Source: Zelopaecilomyces penicillatus (Eukaryota; Ascomycota; Sordariomycetes; Hypocreales; Pseudodiploosporaceae). From it: a stretch of 64,000 bases of DNA. Below the pieces are notes generated by a model. The model was not told the DNA's origin and made no database searches. It worked only from the letters and a program-made list of their open reading frames with translations. How positions within the stretch are numbered: position 1 is the stretch's first letter; each line of letters opens with the position of its first letter. Below are positions 47,806 through 59,238 of the stretch, in pieces. Location: NCBI GenBank assembly GCA_005765155.1, contig VCCP01000005.1, positions 682,001-746,000 on the forward strand. The letters run 5' to 3'. Both the position numbers and the translations under genes were made by a program.

Positions 47806-49351
47806 TGCGGCGCGCGACGTTTAATTAGGTGAGCTCATTGAGAGGCAGCGCCGCCCAAGTGGAGACTTCTCAGGCTGGCTCAGGAGGATGGCGATGAGAG
47901 CTCCAAGCGGTCTTCGAATGCTTAGTTCCCAAGTAGACCAAGTAGAGCCTCGCGTGCGGATGGTGTTGCACGTTCGTATGGGCCTGTTGGCTGTTTGTTG
48001 TTTCAACGTTGTGTAGCTTTGGAGAGGTGCTGGCTGACTGCTCTGCAAAGCTCTGGACTAGTTAAGTGTCGGCTTCCAACTAACGTTGAACTGTCCCCAA
48101 GGCTGTTGCTGCCACGGTGATGAGCCAATCAGACAGCGCAAATCCGTGGTAAGGCCATCAGGCATCCACATCTCTCAACACCACCCCTGAGCTTCGGTGA
48201 GGGCCAATCCGCCATTTGTTCTGGTTACAGTCCCATCGCGCGTTACACACAATATGTTGTGTATTTGACATGTGCTCTTGCTTCAAGCAAGCGGGCATGC
48301 CAGCAATATATCCCATTCGGCAGTCGCTGATCGGGCTTTGATTCACTTCTTGAGCCAAACCTTGCCGCCTAGCCATGTGTATCGATGAAATCTGGATACA
48401 TCAAGCCAAGACCAAAACCTTGCATCCGACCATCAATCAGGCACATTGAGGGGACCCTGGTTTATCTGGTTGATGGTTTGCATAGCATATATATACAAAG
48501 CAATCGCAGAACCATATAAAATGCAAATGTGCGTGACTCATGTTGCATATGCGGCGCTCCTGCGATGCTAAATCTTCCTTGGGCTCAACAACATTGTACC
48601 ACATTCATGGCTAAGCATTCGAACTTACGCTCTTATGAATCGATGGCTTCAGGCTAATTGCCATTCGTCTATGGGAGAAGCCTTTCTGGGCTAACAGTCT
48701 TTTCAATTAACACGTCTAGGGACGTTTGTAGTAAATTTGTAGGTGGCCTGTCTCGAGAGTCAGACGATCGACGATGAAAGCCTTTGTCTATGTGGCGTAT
48801 CAAACAGCCGGTGGGCGTCTATAAAGTTTTTTTACTGCAGCGTTTTACCAACCGTGATGTTGATTTTCTTTTTCTCACCAACCGACATGGTTCCTGGTCG
48901 TCTTTTTAAATAGAGTTCGACTGGAGCATCTTGTGGCGTTTGATATTTTCTGATCAAACCACGGTGCCGGGTTATAAAACCCGGGAATGGAGTGGAAACG
49001 GCACTATATTGAATACCCAGACAATCTGTGTTGGGGCACCACCTTCAAGGTTGACTCTCTGTCACTGCTCACGAATATAGTAGGACTGTAACTCAAATCG
49101 CATTCTCACTCTGATATCTGGTTTTCGGCATTTATCAACTGGCCTGTCGGATTCTTTACACTGGGCGATTCTGCAGAAGCATCTACAAATCTAAATCAAG
49201 AGCGTCTTCAATTATTCGTTTACTGGACCAGACTTGGACGTGGCTTGATCAGCGTGAACCTTGCGTCACGCTACAAATCCTATAAAGGGATGGTCTTTCT
49301 CTCAACAAGTGACTCAACATTCAAACGGCACTTGTTCCGCGAACCGCCACC
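47806..49351. other. Divergent intergenic region between striatin and sphingomyelinase genes
   Basis: A 1.5-kb stretch holding two promoters. TATATATA lies near 48488 and a TATAAA at 49281-49286. No supported gene. Confidence 0.5.
49281..49286 (+). promoter_or_regulatory. TATA box of the sphingomyelinase-like gene
   Basis: TATAAA sits 66 nt before the start codon, leaving room for a leader of about 40 nt. Confidence 0.5.
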
Positions 49352-51543
49352 ATGGGTCCAGGGTCCGCTTCCATCATTTTGATCTTATTATTCTTAATGT
49401 CAATACCTATTATGCAATTTCCAAGTACCGAGAGGCTGGCATATAAAGATTTCGAAAAACCGTACTACTTCACGGAATCCGTTCACAATAATTTATGGAT
49501 CCATAAACTATGGAATTCCATGCAGGAGGCGGTAAGAAGGAACGAATGTACTGGATGTCACGTAAGACTCCACGCCGATGTAAGCATTCACAATGGGAAA
49601 ACCTAACACTGAATCTGTAGGGACTAGTCGGCACGCTTAGAAATCTTGCTGAGCTCGGGGATGGAACATTGATTGATATCATACGGGCTACTTGCCATGC
49701 TAGTGGTGTACGTTATACGACGTCTCGATATAGTACCCTCTAATTCATCGTTTTTGCTTACGACTTGACAGAAAATCGATCCCGAGGTTTGCACTGCTGC
49801 AGTTGAACGTGAGGGCCCCGTCTTTGCCGACGCTCTGCGAAATATGACTATCGGAGGCCCTTTGGTTCAAGGTTTCTGCTACAACCTTCTTGGTATGTGT
49901 AAGAAACCGGAGATCATGCCTTGGAAAATGCCTTTCCCATCTTCCAAATCAAACAGAACGCGCCCAAGACCAAGCGGCAAAAAACCCATCAAGATTGTGC
50001 AGTACTCGGACATTCATGTCGACCGAGAATATACTGTGGGAAGAAATGCAGATTGCAACCAACCGCTGTGTTGTCGGTAAGATTTATGGCACAAAAATCT
50101 TTCACTAGATATCACCCTTGCTAAGCAAATCTTATAGACCCTCCATAACGGACGATAATCCGGGAAGCGGTACCTGGCGCTCTGCTAGACCATTTGGCGA
50201 ACACCGTTGTGGTACTCCTGAAACCCTCGAGGAAAGCATGTACAAGGCCATTCGCCAAGTTGTTCCCGATGCAGCTTTTGCCTTGTTTACGGGAGATATA
50301 GTTGATCAAGCATCCTGGAATAGCAGTGCAGAAAGAAACAGGGAGCAGAGTATGTTATAAATCTCAGGCCTGACTTCAGCAGAAATCTCGTTGCTAACCC
50401 ATCGCAGTCCTGAAAGGTTACGGCATCATGCACAATCATATGGACCTTGTCTATGGTACCATCGGGAATCACGAGGCGAGCCCGGTGAATCGTTTCCCAT
50501 CCAACCAGAGGGGTAAAAAAAACGAGGCTCAATGGCTCTATGATACCATGACTGAGCCGCTATCTGACTGGGTCGGGAACTCATCTGCGCAAACCATGGA
50601 AGAATTTGGTGGTTATTCGAGGAAATACCCACACGGCAACCTCCGCATCATCTCGTTGAATACCAATTTTTACTTTGTGTCCAACTTCTGGAGATACAAA
50701 GATCCCCCAGAGGTCGATCCCAGCGGTCAGTTTCATTGGCTGATGACCGAGCTTGATGCGGCCGAAAAGGCTGGCGAAAACGTTTACATCATCGGCCACA
50801 TACCACCTGGCGATGTCGACACAATGATGGATAGCTCCTCTTACATGAACCAGATATTGAACCGTTACTCGGCGACGATAGCAGCAATGTTCTTTGGCCA
50901 CACGCACGCCGACCATTTCGAGATTACCTATTCCAATTCCAACGCCCCGGGTCGCGAAACCGCCAAAATAGTGTCGTATATCTGCCCTTCGCTTACGCCC
51001 ACGGATGGCATGCCAGCTTTCCGCGTCTACGACGTCGACCCAGACACGTTTGGCATCCTTGATTCGACTACATATGTAGCCAATATGACGGACAAGAAAT
51101 TCCAAACAGACCCTGTGTGGGAGCTGTCATACTCTGCCAAGGGAGCCTACGGAAGCCAGATAGACCCTCCAGTCACAGAGCCGGAGGCAGAGCTCACACC
51201 TGCCTTTTGGCACGACGTCACTCAACTGTTCCGCGATGACGAAGACATATTCAACGACTATATGTCTCGCAAGACGCGTGGGTGGAAGCCCATGGAGTGC
51301 TTAAGCAGCTGCAAGACGAGGGAAATTCGTAGACTGCGCACCACTCACAGCGGCATGAGTGGTTTCGAAGCACAGCCAGGTACTTTGATGTCGAGGCGGG
51401 ACTTTGAGCCACTTTATGAGGGACACAGCGACTGCGGCGCTTCGGTTATTGTGGCCACGCTGAGTGCGATGATGAAGAATGAGGATCTATTGGTATTCCT
51501 CGTGAGGAGAATACGGGATGAAATGACATCGATGAAGGTCTGA
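49352..51543 (+). CDS. Secreted acid sphingomyelinase-like phosphodiesterase
   Basis: Five exons: 49352-49561, 49621-49707, 49772-50076, 50138-50349 and 50408-51543; product 649 aa. A signal peptide (SIILILLFLMSIPIM) is followed by a saposin-B domain with its Cys pairs (CTGC, ATCHASG, PEVC, GFCYNLLGMC). The calcineurin-like metallophosphoesterase domain shows YSDIHVDREY near 177, GDIVDQ near 251, GNHE near 291, GHIPPG near 400 and FGHTHADHF near 434, the full set of dimetal ligands. Family members hydrolyse sphingomyelin or related phosphodiesters in acidic compartments or outside the cell; fungal substrates are uncertain. The C-terminal segment contains a further Cys pair (CLSSC) and a basic tail. 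Confidence 0.9.
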
Positions 51544-51730
51544 CACGTCGAAGCTTGCGCCGTGTAGGATAAAATGCTTTGCTGTTTTTTTTGGAAAGAT
51601 AATGGGCTCTAGGGAGCTTGAGGCGAAAGTAATGCGTAAGATTAATAAGTTGTCTTTGGGTGTTTTATAGTCCATAAAATAATTGTCATATTCATGTCTT
51701 TCTAATATAAACCCAACGAACATGCTCATC

Positions 51731-52402
51731 TCACGCTGGCGCCAGACCTCTCAGCTTCTCCCACTCTTGCTCCGTCATTCCATAACTCAGCTCATCATAC
51801 CACTTGCGATTACACCATATCGTCTCCCTCCTCCGACCCTCCAGCACGAACCCCAAGCTCTCATACAAATACATGCCCCTCGTATTAAACGACGCCGTAA
51901 AGATACTCACGGTGTGCAGGCCCGCATGCCGAAAGGACCAGTCGAGCATCCAATTAATAGCCTCACGCCCATATCCTTTATTCTGATGCTGCGCGACGAG
52001 CGTGATCCCAATCGCAGCGTTGCGATGATGCGCATGCTCTGGTGTGATGCCGCCCCAGCCTAGACATAGAGTCCCGATAATGGTGGGCTTGTTGGGGTCT
52101 GGTGAGATGCCTAGTTTCTCTTCTTCGGAAGGGAGGAGGCATATCATGACTCCGAGGAGAGATTTGGCGTAGTTTTCTGCCAGCGACTGGCTGTCCTTTT
52201 TACCTTGAGGGCGTAGAATTCCGGGGGAGGCGAGGGTCAGAACAACGGGGTCGTTGTTGACCTGGGGTAGGAATTCTTTGATGTGCTCGTTGGTTTCGTC
52301 TGTTTTGATGTATAAAAGGCGTTTTGATTGAAAGGCATGTGTGATTTCCTCGTTGAGGCAATCCATGCCGGAGGTGCCGTTGGGTATAGACGGAGAGCCC
52401 AT
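51731..52402 (-). CDS. GNAT-family N-acetyltransferase
   Basis: Single exon, 223 aa from the ATG at 52402 (MGSPSIPNG). The frame stays open for 71 more codons upstream, but that part has biased composition and overlaps the expected leader, since a TATA-like element lies at 52584-52591. The fold signature is the acetyl-CoA loop QHQNKGYGREAI (about 138-149), then the C-terminal strands FTASFNTRGMYLYESLGFVLEGRRRE typical of RimJ/RimL-like enzymes. The acceptor may be a small amine or a protein N-terminus and cannot be read. It is convergent with the sphingomyelinase-like gene, 187 bp away. Confidence 0.82.
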   Translation of the reverse strand: MGSPSIPNGTSGMDCLNEEITHAFQSKRLLYIKTDETNEHIKEFLPQVNNDPVVLTLASPGILRPQGKKDSQSLAENYAKSLLGVMICLLPSEEEKLGISPDPNKPTIIGTLCLGWGGITPEHAHHRNAAIGITLVAQHQNKGYGREAINWMLDWSFRHAGLHTVSIFTASFNTRGMYLYESLGFVLEGRRRETIWCNRKWYDELSYGMTEQEWEKLRGLAPA

Positions 52403-53308
52403 TGTTTGAGATGTATTGGGTGTCTCGTAGCTTTTACGACACAGTCCTTGTGGTGGTGGTGAAGGAGCGATAAATATCACCAAGTGAAAAGGCGAGGGAA
52501 ATGCACAAGACTTGCCAAGGGATATGTTTGAGTTAAGACTCTTATGCCGTAGTCTATTGAGGTCAAAGTAAAGTGTCCCGTCATTTATATAGGTCATTTT
52601 CGGCCTGTTCAGCATTGCAAATATTTCACTACTATGTAGTTATTTCCTACCAAATGCTTGGCTGAGGGCCTACGCATTGCCTGTTTTGGGATACCATCGC
52701 CGGTTGACTCATCGGCCACCGAACGAAGGATTGGGATCATCGTAGGGTTGTCTCACATCAAGCGAGGTGCTTGTTTTTGCATAGAGCTAAACCCTACCCG
52801 CCAATTTGACATGAGGTGTGAATGACCGTTTTTATTGTTAAATTATTAAGGGAAGCTTTGAAGAGCACACTTGTCATCATCTCAACGGTACTGTTTAAGC
52901 CGATGTTCTGTTCTCAACGAGATGGAGCCACAAAGACTAGATTGGGACGTCATCGCATTCCGTTTATTTGCAAGTGCAAACCCATTACAAGAATAATGCA
53001 CCAACTTGATTGGCTTCCCTACTTCATCATAATATTGTCTGAATTATTCTATTCGTCCAAACATCAATCTGCCTAATAAAAGCCTACACTTCATGAGGCT
53101 GAACGAAACCCCTCACAGGCCAAGACGCTGTCGACTTTCAGCTCCCCCGTGACTATTCCGTACTTACTGCTTGCGAAAATGACTTGTCCACAGCAACAGA
53201 AACATGCAAACTGCTCTCCTCAGCCCTGCTCAGTCTGAATTGATTGTCTAGCGTTCTTATTAGTTAATTGCGCATGTATGCCCCTTTTTGTTCGTTCAGC
53301 AAACTGCC
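52403..53308. other. Divergent intergenic region between GNAT and HET-domain genes
   Basis: A 906-bp stretch with the GNAT TATA-like element (52584-52591, minus strand). An 84-codon frame at 52822 resembles no known protein. Confidence 0.5.
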
Positions 53309-55312
53309 ATGTCGCTCTGTTCTCGGTGTACCACGGTGAACTTGCACACCCTCACCCAAGACCTCACCAGCCAGTCAGGTGCTGATGATGGCCAATCTCG
53401 GGTACGAAGGGGCATGGTCCACCTAGAAAATGGTAGCGACCTTGCAGAATCAGCACTGCATTGTCCACTGTGTGCGATTATTCAAGCCGCCCTGTTGCAG
53501 GCTCTCCAGTCTATATCCCCAACGGCCCCCCTCTCGCTCTCGCTTTCACTCTCACACGATCCAATTATCCTTACGCCCAAGAAAGATCCTCTGGGCGCGA
53601 CGTTTCCGGATCCGCCAACCAAAGGCGCCCATCTGACTGGCATCAGTGTATCTGCTATTGAAATGGGAAGCGGGCGGCTGTTACAAGGAAAGCTCAGGTT
53701 TTTTGCAAATGAGCAGGGCTTGGAGAATGGAGATGTTGCTCCATATGACATAATTGGGAGGCCGCGTCTCTTAAGCCCAGACTCTGAGCCTGCTTTTACT
53801 ATGCTCAGACGGTGGATCGAGGCGTGCCATCAGCAACATTCTACTTGTAGAGAATTATTATCGGGTGAGTTTATCGACCAGGGCGTTCATCCAGAACTGC
53901 CCACGAGGGTTGTATCAGTCGAGAATGACACCATAAAGGTTCTTCACTCAGACGGCAATCGAGGTAGGTATGCCGCTCTCAGCTATTGTTGGGGTCCTCT
54001 GGAGAAACAGCCGCTCAGAACCACGCAATCCAACCTCCAATCCCATCTCAATGGCATTTCATGGGATGTGCTCCCCAAAACATTTAGAGATGCCATCACC
54101 GTGGCCCGTCGGATTGGAATCCCATACATCTGGATTGATTCCCTGTGCATTGTGCAGGATGACGAGGAAGATTGGCTACAGGAGTCGAAGCAAATGGGCT
54201 CTATATATGAACAAGCCGAGCTTACTATTGCTGCTTGTCATGCCGTGGATTCACAGGAGGGCTTTTTCTTCCCTCGTCTGCCGCCGCCTCCTATAGTTGA
54301 GCTACCCAACTTCCTTCCGGCAAAATCAGGCACCACAAGGATGGTATATGCATCTATACGACTCGACACTGTCACGGACACCTTTCCCGAGCATGGGGCA
54401 CTCAACTTTCGTGCCTGGGCAACTCAGGAGTGGTTATTGTCTAGGCGCATGGTTTTCTTTACAAAAGCCGTCATTGTTTGGTCGTGCAAGATGATTACAC
54501 AGCGGGAGACCGGAGACAGATGCTACAACGTCTCGCGTGACACACATTGGAAGACGGTAGTCGAAAGGTACAGCGATAGACAGTTGACAGTTGCCACGGA
54601 CAAGATGATCGCGCTAGAGGGGTTGCGTATACAGATGCAGAGGAAAAACGGGCATCGCTATGCTTTTGGTGTCTGGTGGGAGTGTCTTCCGAACCAGTTG
54701 CTATGGCAAGTCTCCGAGCAGGCCGGCGAGTTGGAAGCGAGCAATATGTTGAAGCTGCCGACCTGGACGTGGGCATGGGTGCCGTGCGGAGTACGCTTTT
54801 TGATTGTAAACGGCGCAAAGAATATGTGCGACTCGGTGGTGCTATCGGATGATTCTAGGCGGATGACAATTCGTTCCCGGGTAAAGCGAGTGTCGGTCCT
54901 TGACTTGAAAGCACATCTGGAACTTGGTAGTGACGATGTTGTGACGAGGGCCATGAACATTGATCTGAGTAAATGCTACGTCAAACAGACGCGTAAAATG
55001 GCAAAGTATGTGGTTGATGAAGCTAATGACAATGCCACGGCGGTCGGCTGGGTTGTCTTTGACGGTTTGACACACCATGATGCAGGATTGGATCAGAGTA
55101 TTACCCTCATCGCACTCATGGGAGGGATGAGCCGACGACAAGAAGAAATGGAAAGGCGAGGAGGGAAAGTTTCCCTGAAGAAGCTTCGTGAGTATTGGGT
55201 GTTGGCGGTGAGACCGGCAGAGGATGGGACATATTGCAGGGTTGGGGTTGGAAAAACGTATGGCAGAGAGTGGTGGCAAGAGACAACAGAAGAGGTCATC
55301 ACGGTGGTGTGA
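53309..55312 (+). CDS. HET-domain (heterokaryon incompatibility) protein
   Basis: Single exon, 667 aa from the ATG at 53309. The frame extends seven codons upstream but begins with TTG there. A Cys-rich start (CSRC, CPLC) is typical of the family. The HET domain (about 219-385) has YAALSYCWG, then LPKTFRDAITVARRIGIPYIWIDSLCI and the segment MGSIYEQAELTIAACHA. HET proteins trigger cell death when incompatible hyphae fuse and are abundant and fast-evolving in filamentous ascomycetes; many have no known partner. No NACHT, WD or other effector domain follows here, and no partner gene is recognised next to it. Confidence 0.9.
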   Translation: MSLCSRCTTVNLHTLTQDLTSQSGADDGQSRVRRGMVHLENGSDLAESALHCPLCAIIQAALLQALQSISPTAPLSLSLSLSHDPIILTPKKDPLGATFPDPPTKGAHLTGISVSAIEMGSGRLLQGKLRFFANEQGLENGDVAPYDIIGRPRLLSPDSEPAFTMLRRWIEACHQQHSTCRELLSGEFIDQGVHPELPTRVVSVENDTIKVLHSDGNRGRYAALSYCWGPLEKQPLRTTQSNLQSHLNGISWDVLPKTFRDAITVARRIGIPYIWIDSLCIVQDDEEDWLQESKQMGSIYEQAELTIAACHAVDSQEGFFFPRLPPPPIVELPNFLPAKSGTTRMVYASIRLDTVTDTFPEHGALNFRAWATQEWLLSRRMVFFTKAVIVWSCKMITQRETGDRCYNVSRDTHWKTVVERYSDRQLTVATDKMIALEGLRIQMQRKNGHRYAFGVWWECLPNQLLWQVSEQAGELEASNMLKLPTWTWAWVPCGVRFLIVNGAKNMCDSVVLSDDSRRMTIRSRVKRVSVLDLKAHLELGSDDVVTRAMNIDLSKCYVKQTRKMAKYVVDEANDNATAVGWVVFDGLTHHDAGLDQSITLIALMGGMSRRQEEMERRGGKVSLKKLREYWVLAVRPAEDGTYCRVGVGKTYGREWWQETTEEVITVV

Positions 55313-55716
55313 GTTGCAAAGCCTATCTGCTCGCGTCGTTGGATATGATGTAGTAAGTAGTATGTAGCTTTTGGTCGGTAGAGGATCAATGCCAATCAAT
55401 GATGAGGCTGTGATGATGACATGGACAGGACGAGATGCGCCTGGTCAGCCGAAAACTCGCCAAGGTACCGCCGTAGCATCTGGTGATGTCAAAGGCTTGT
55501 TGTGGGCGGCTCGGCAGCTGAGCACGTCCTCGGTAAGAGGGTGATTGGTGATTACAGGCGGCTACAGGACAAGGACCACAGCGATCTGGAGCCGGAATCC
55601 ATCCCACCAATCAACACGCCATTTCTTGGCGGTTCTGGCAGCTTCAACCTCGCAGCTCCATCATCCCGTGAGCCCATGATCCAGGCCCTCCTCGCAACGG
55701 CGCATCACGGAACGCA
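55313..55716. other. Intergenic region between HET-domain and Zn2Cys6 genes
   Basis: Only 404 bp separate the two plus-strand genes, including the HET 3' UTR and the transcription-factor promoter. No TATA box is obvious. Confidence 0.5.
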
Positions 55717-58341
55717 ATGTCGCAGCCGTTTCGCCCGCTGCGTCCGGCCGGCGGCGGAGGCGATCTGGTGTCGGTCTGGGCCGCTGCCAACCTGCCGCGC
55801 CGCAAGAAGCTTACGGGCGCCGCCTGCGAGCAGTGCCGGAAGCGCAAGATCAAGGTCTGTTGTGTTTGTTGTGTTCTCCCTTTTCTCCTGTTCCTGCTGC
55901 AGTCTTGCGGCTTTGTTGGGGTTTCAGCCTCAGCTTCGTGCCCCCTCTTCGCAACCCCCCCCTCCCATTCTCTCCCTCCCCCTTTGGAAAGATCTCCCCG
56001 CGCCCTCCTTCAAACAACGGGAGAGATAATGCTCCCCCATTTTCGATTGCTGACGGGCCGGGCGGAGCCGGTGGGTTTGTAGTGCAACGCAGAGCGGCCG
56101 GCGTGCAAGGCTTGTGTTATCCGCGATAGCGAGTGTGTCTACGGGACAGACCCCAAGGAGACGCATCACCAGGCTCTAAAACGCAAGTATGACGCGCTAG
56201 AGGACCGCCAGGGCGCGTTCGAGGAGCTCTACACGCTGCTGCGCTCTCGTTCCATACAAGAGGCCTATGACATCCTGGGCCGTTTACGCGCCGGTGCCAG
56301 TGTCGACGCTCTGCTGCGACACATCAAGTCTGGCGATGTGCTCATCCAGCTTGCCGTGGTGCCTGAGACGGCTTTCCGCTACTCGCTTGGCAACGTCCTG
56401 AATGTTCCAGACTTCCTCAAGTCCAGTAACAACCCGTACATGGCATCCCTGGTGTACAAGAATAACTTCGATCCAACGTCAGCATCACCACCACCACCAT
56501 CACCTGCATCCTCATCCTCATCATGGCAGCCAGCACTGCCTGTCACTGACCTTGTCTCCATCAATCGAGCCATGTATGGTACCCCTTACCACGCCGTAGA
56601 GATGATTGATGTTGTTCTTGATTCGACCAAGCCCTCTGAGTGGACTAACATCCACCACGATGACAAGCTGCTTCGTGAACTGCTGCGGGCCTATTTCATA
56701 TACGAATATCCCTTCTTCCCCTTCCTTCACAAGGACTACTTTTTGCAGGATATGGCCTCTGGCAGGCATCGCTTCTGCACGCCTCTCCTTGTCAATGCCA
56801 TTCTGGCTGCAGGCTGTGTAAGTCCTGATTATTTAGGTATTGTGGAAATTTATAACATCTGTACGCATGCTAACTAGGAGCCCCTTTCCCCCTTCTCTCT
56901 CAATAGCATGGCTACCGTAAGCTCGACAAACGCTCCGAGTACTGGGACCCTGAATCTCTGGTTTATCGGTTTATCGCAGAGGCCCGGCGTCTCTGGGAAC
57001 TAGACGCTGGTGAAAACAGCATCACAAAGGTACAGGCGGCCATCATTCTTCAACTTGAATACAACAGAAACGGCCACGACAGAGTAGGCTGGTCCTATGG
57101 TGTGCAGGCCGTGGCTATGGCCCACGACATGGGCTTATTCACCACATATCTCAGGCCAGGCCGCACGAGCTGGAGGACTGTGCAGACACTAACCGTGTGG
57201 ACTCTGTATGCATGGCAAGCGTACGTGCAAAATCAAATCCATAGCCCAAAGGAAACTTCCTTTCAGACATTGACATATTCCTGTAGCCTTTTATGCTTTC
57301 AGTTCGACAGACCACCCGTGATGATGGCCCCGCCCCAGCTGCTGCTCCCCGACGATTTGAAAGACTATGGAGAGATATGGGTAAGGTATCCAACGGCACC
57401 AGCCCCAATACCCCTTCATTTTGGTGTTTTGTTCAAAGCCATTGTGGAGCTCCGGACAATATTGGGCGACATTGCGTGTAACGTGTTTCGCCCATCCGGG
57501 CCAACCAAGAAGCTGTCGTTGGCGCAGTCCGCACAGTACCGCTCTAGACTTGAGCAGTGGTTTGGACGTTTACCGAGCTCCCTCGCTCCGGAGAACATAA
57601 TTATCCCATGCCATTTTGAGATCCAGTAAGTGTTTTGTACTTTGATTATCCGCATTTATTTCATTGCAACAGCCTGAGCGAGTATGAGCTTGAAAACTAA
57701 GAGTCGAGCGTAGTATGCATTACTGGTACACTGTAGCCCGACTGTTCGAACCGAATGATCTATTATCCATGAGTGAAAGCGATGCAAACCTACCTAGTGA
57801 TCTGCTCTCGTCACAGAGTCTGCGGGAGATTGTGACCCAAGCCATGCGGTGTTTCCAGACCCTTATCCGAATCTACTACAGCTGCCACGGCGGCGAGACG
57901 TACGACATGTTTTCCCTCCCTATGTGCGTCTTCATTTGCTTCGCTTCAATGAACAGTAGCACTGTCTCGACGCCCGATGATGAGGCAATCAGTGAAGCCA
58001 ACCTTTGCACTGCGGTGCTCTGCGCTCACATCATGTACGGCCAGAGCCAGAGTCTTTACCTTGCCGAAGTCATCTTCCGCCTGATGCAGAAGAAGTTGCC
58101 TGCCGAAGTCATGGACAGGCTATCCAGATTCACCAACGTTGGCGATGTCGACGAGGGGAGAGTGGAGCTCACATCGCGCCCCATCAAGTCAGATTGGCCC
58201 ATCAACGTGGCGCAGATTTCGAACAATGCGGATGACCGCAGACTGGACAATCTGGTCCGTGCTATTACTGATCTGTCGGTTGACGAAAATAATACCAACA
58301 ATTCGGAGACATCGAGCCGGGAGAGCTCTCCCACGCTATGA
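55717..58341 (+). CDS. Zn2Cys6 fungal transcription factor
   Basis: Five exons: 55717-55854, 56083-56817, 56907-57220, 57287-57625 and 57714-58341; product 717 aa. The first splice joins the two halves of the zinc cluster: C37, C40, C47, C54, C57 and C64 with spacing 2-6-6-2-6. A fungal-specific transcription factor domain follows (about 190-450), including FIYEYPFFPFLHKDYF and, over the third splice, WQALLCFQFDRPP. The fourth splice gives EIHMHYWYTVARLFEP, also family-typical. It acts as a DNA-binding regulator in the nucleus; target genes cannot be read. The third intron (57221-57286) is 66 nt, in frame and without stop, so retained-intron protein is possible. Confidence 0.88.
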
Positions 58342-59238
58342 GAGAGAGGGAGCGGGAGAAGGGGTTGGGGAGGGAGAGTTCACCGGTGTCACAGTACGGT
58401 GTGTGGGCACTACATCTGGATGTGGGCTTGTGCGATTTGCCGGAAGGAGAGAAGCTATTTGCAGTTTAATGTTGCTTTTTTTTTTCCAAGCTGGTTTTCA
58501 ACTTGCCGATATAAATATGACAACGTACGTACATGCATACACGTTCTGTCAAGAAAGGCATTATTTATCAGCCAAAAGCTAAGAACAAGTCAAATTTACC
58601 TTGATTTTTTTAAATAAATAAAAAAACCCTAAATTCCAGTTATTCTAGCTTTATACTGGTTTTCTCACATACTCTACACCTTTCATGGTTGATGTTGACC
58701 GATTGCCATCGAGATGCCTTGGGGGGGCTTGGGTAATCCTTGGATACCAGTCCCTTACTCAGGATCCCTGCCTTGCGATCCTATCACATCAAACCCTGTT
58801 TAACGAGGGGGGAGGGGGGGAACCTGGGAACCTGGCTCGATGGCTCTCTTGGCATGCACTGCAACGGAGAGATTGCTCTTATTGGTTCGGTTCAGCCCTA
58901 TGAACCTTCGGTGAAGCTCCTTCGGGAAAGCTGCTTAGTGAGTGTGCTGAAAATGTTCTATTTTGGTTGATGCTGTCGGGATGAGCTTGAGAGAGAGATA
59001 CCACACTATGCACCAAAGTCCGCCAAACTTAGTGTCAATTTTTCTCTATATAATGGTGTCTTTTACGTCTATGTTTTTAATGTAACATGTATTGGAAAAT
59101 CCAACTGTATTTATCCAGCACCGCTGAAACTTCAACGTGAACGTACAGCAGGCTATCAGCCACTGGTATGGGCAACCGCCTCTCTAAACTTTTTTGACTT
59201 CATCACGCTGTGAAGGCTCCCCCCCTCCCCCCTGGGTT
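58342..59238. other. Intergenic region between convergent transcription-factor and secreted-protein genes
   Basis: Holds both 3' UTRs. An AAATAAATAAA-type polyadenylation signal lies near 58613. No gene is seen. Confidence 0.5.

Noticed and set aside
52403..52615. N-terminal extension of the GNAT protein
   Set aside because: It has biased composition and covers a TATA-like element and leader, and the family does not need it.
53288..53308. Seven extra N-terminal codons on the HET-domain protein
   Set aside because: The extension begins with TTG; the first ATG is at 53309.
57295..57301. Acceptor TTTCAG for the third intron of the Zn2Cys6 gene
   Set aside because: With the strong GTACGT donor it breaks the frame; the upstream CTGTAG acceptor keeps phase and yields the family-like WQALLCFQFDRPP.
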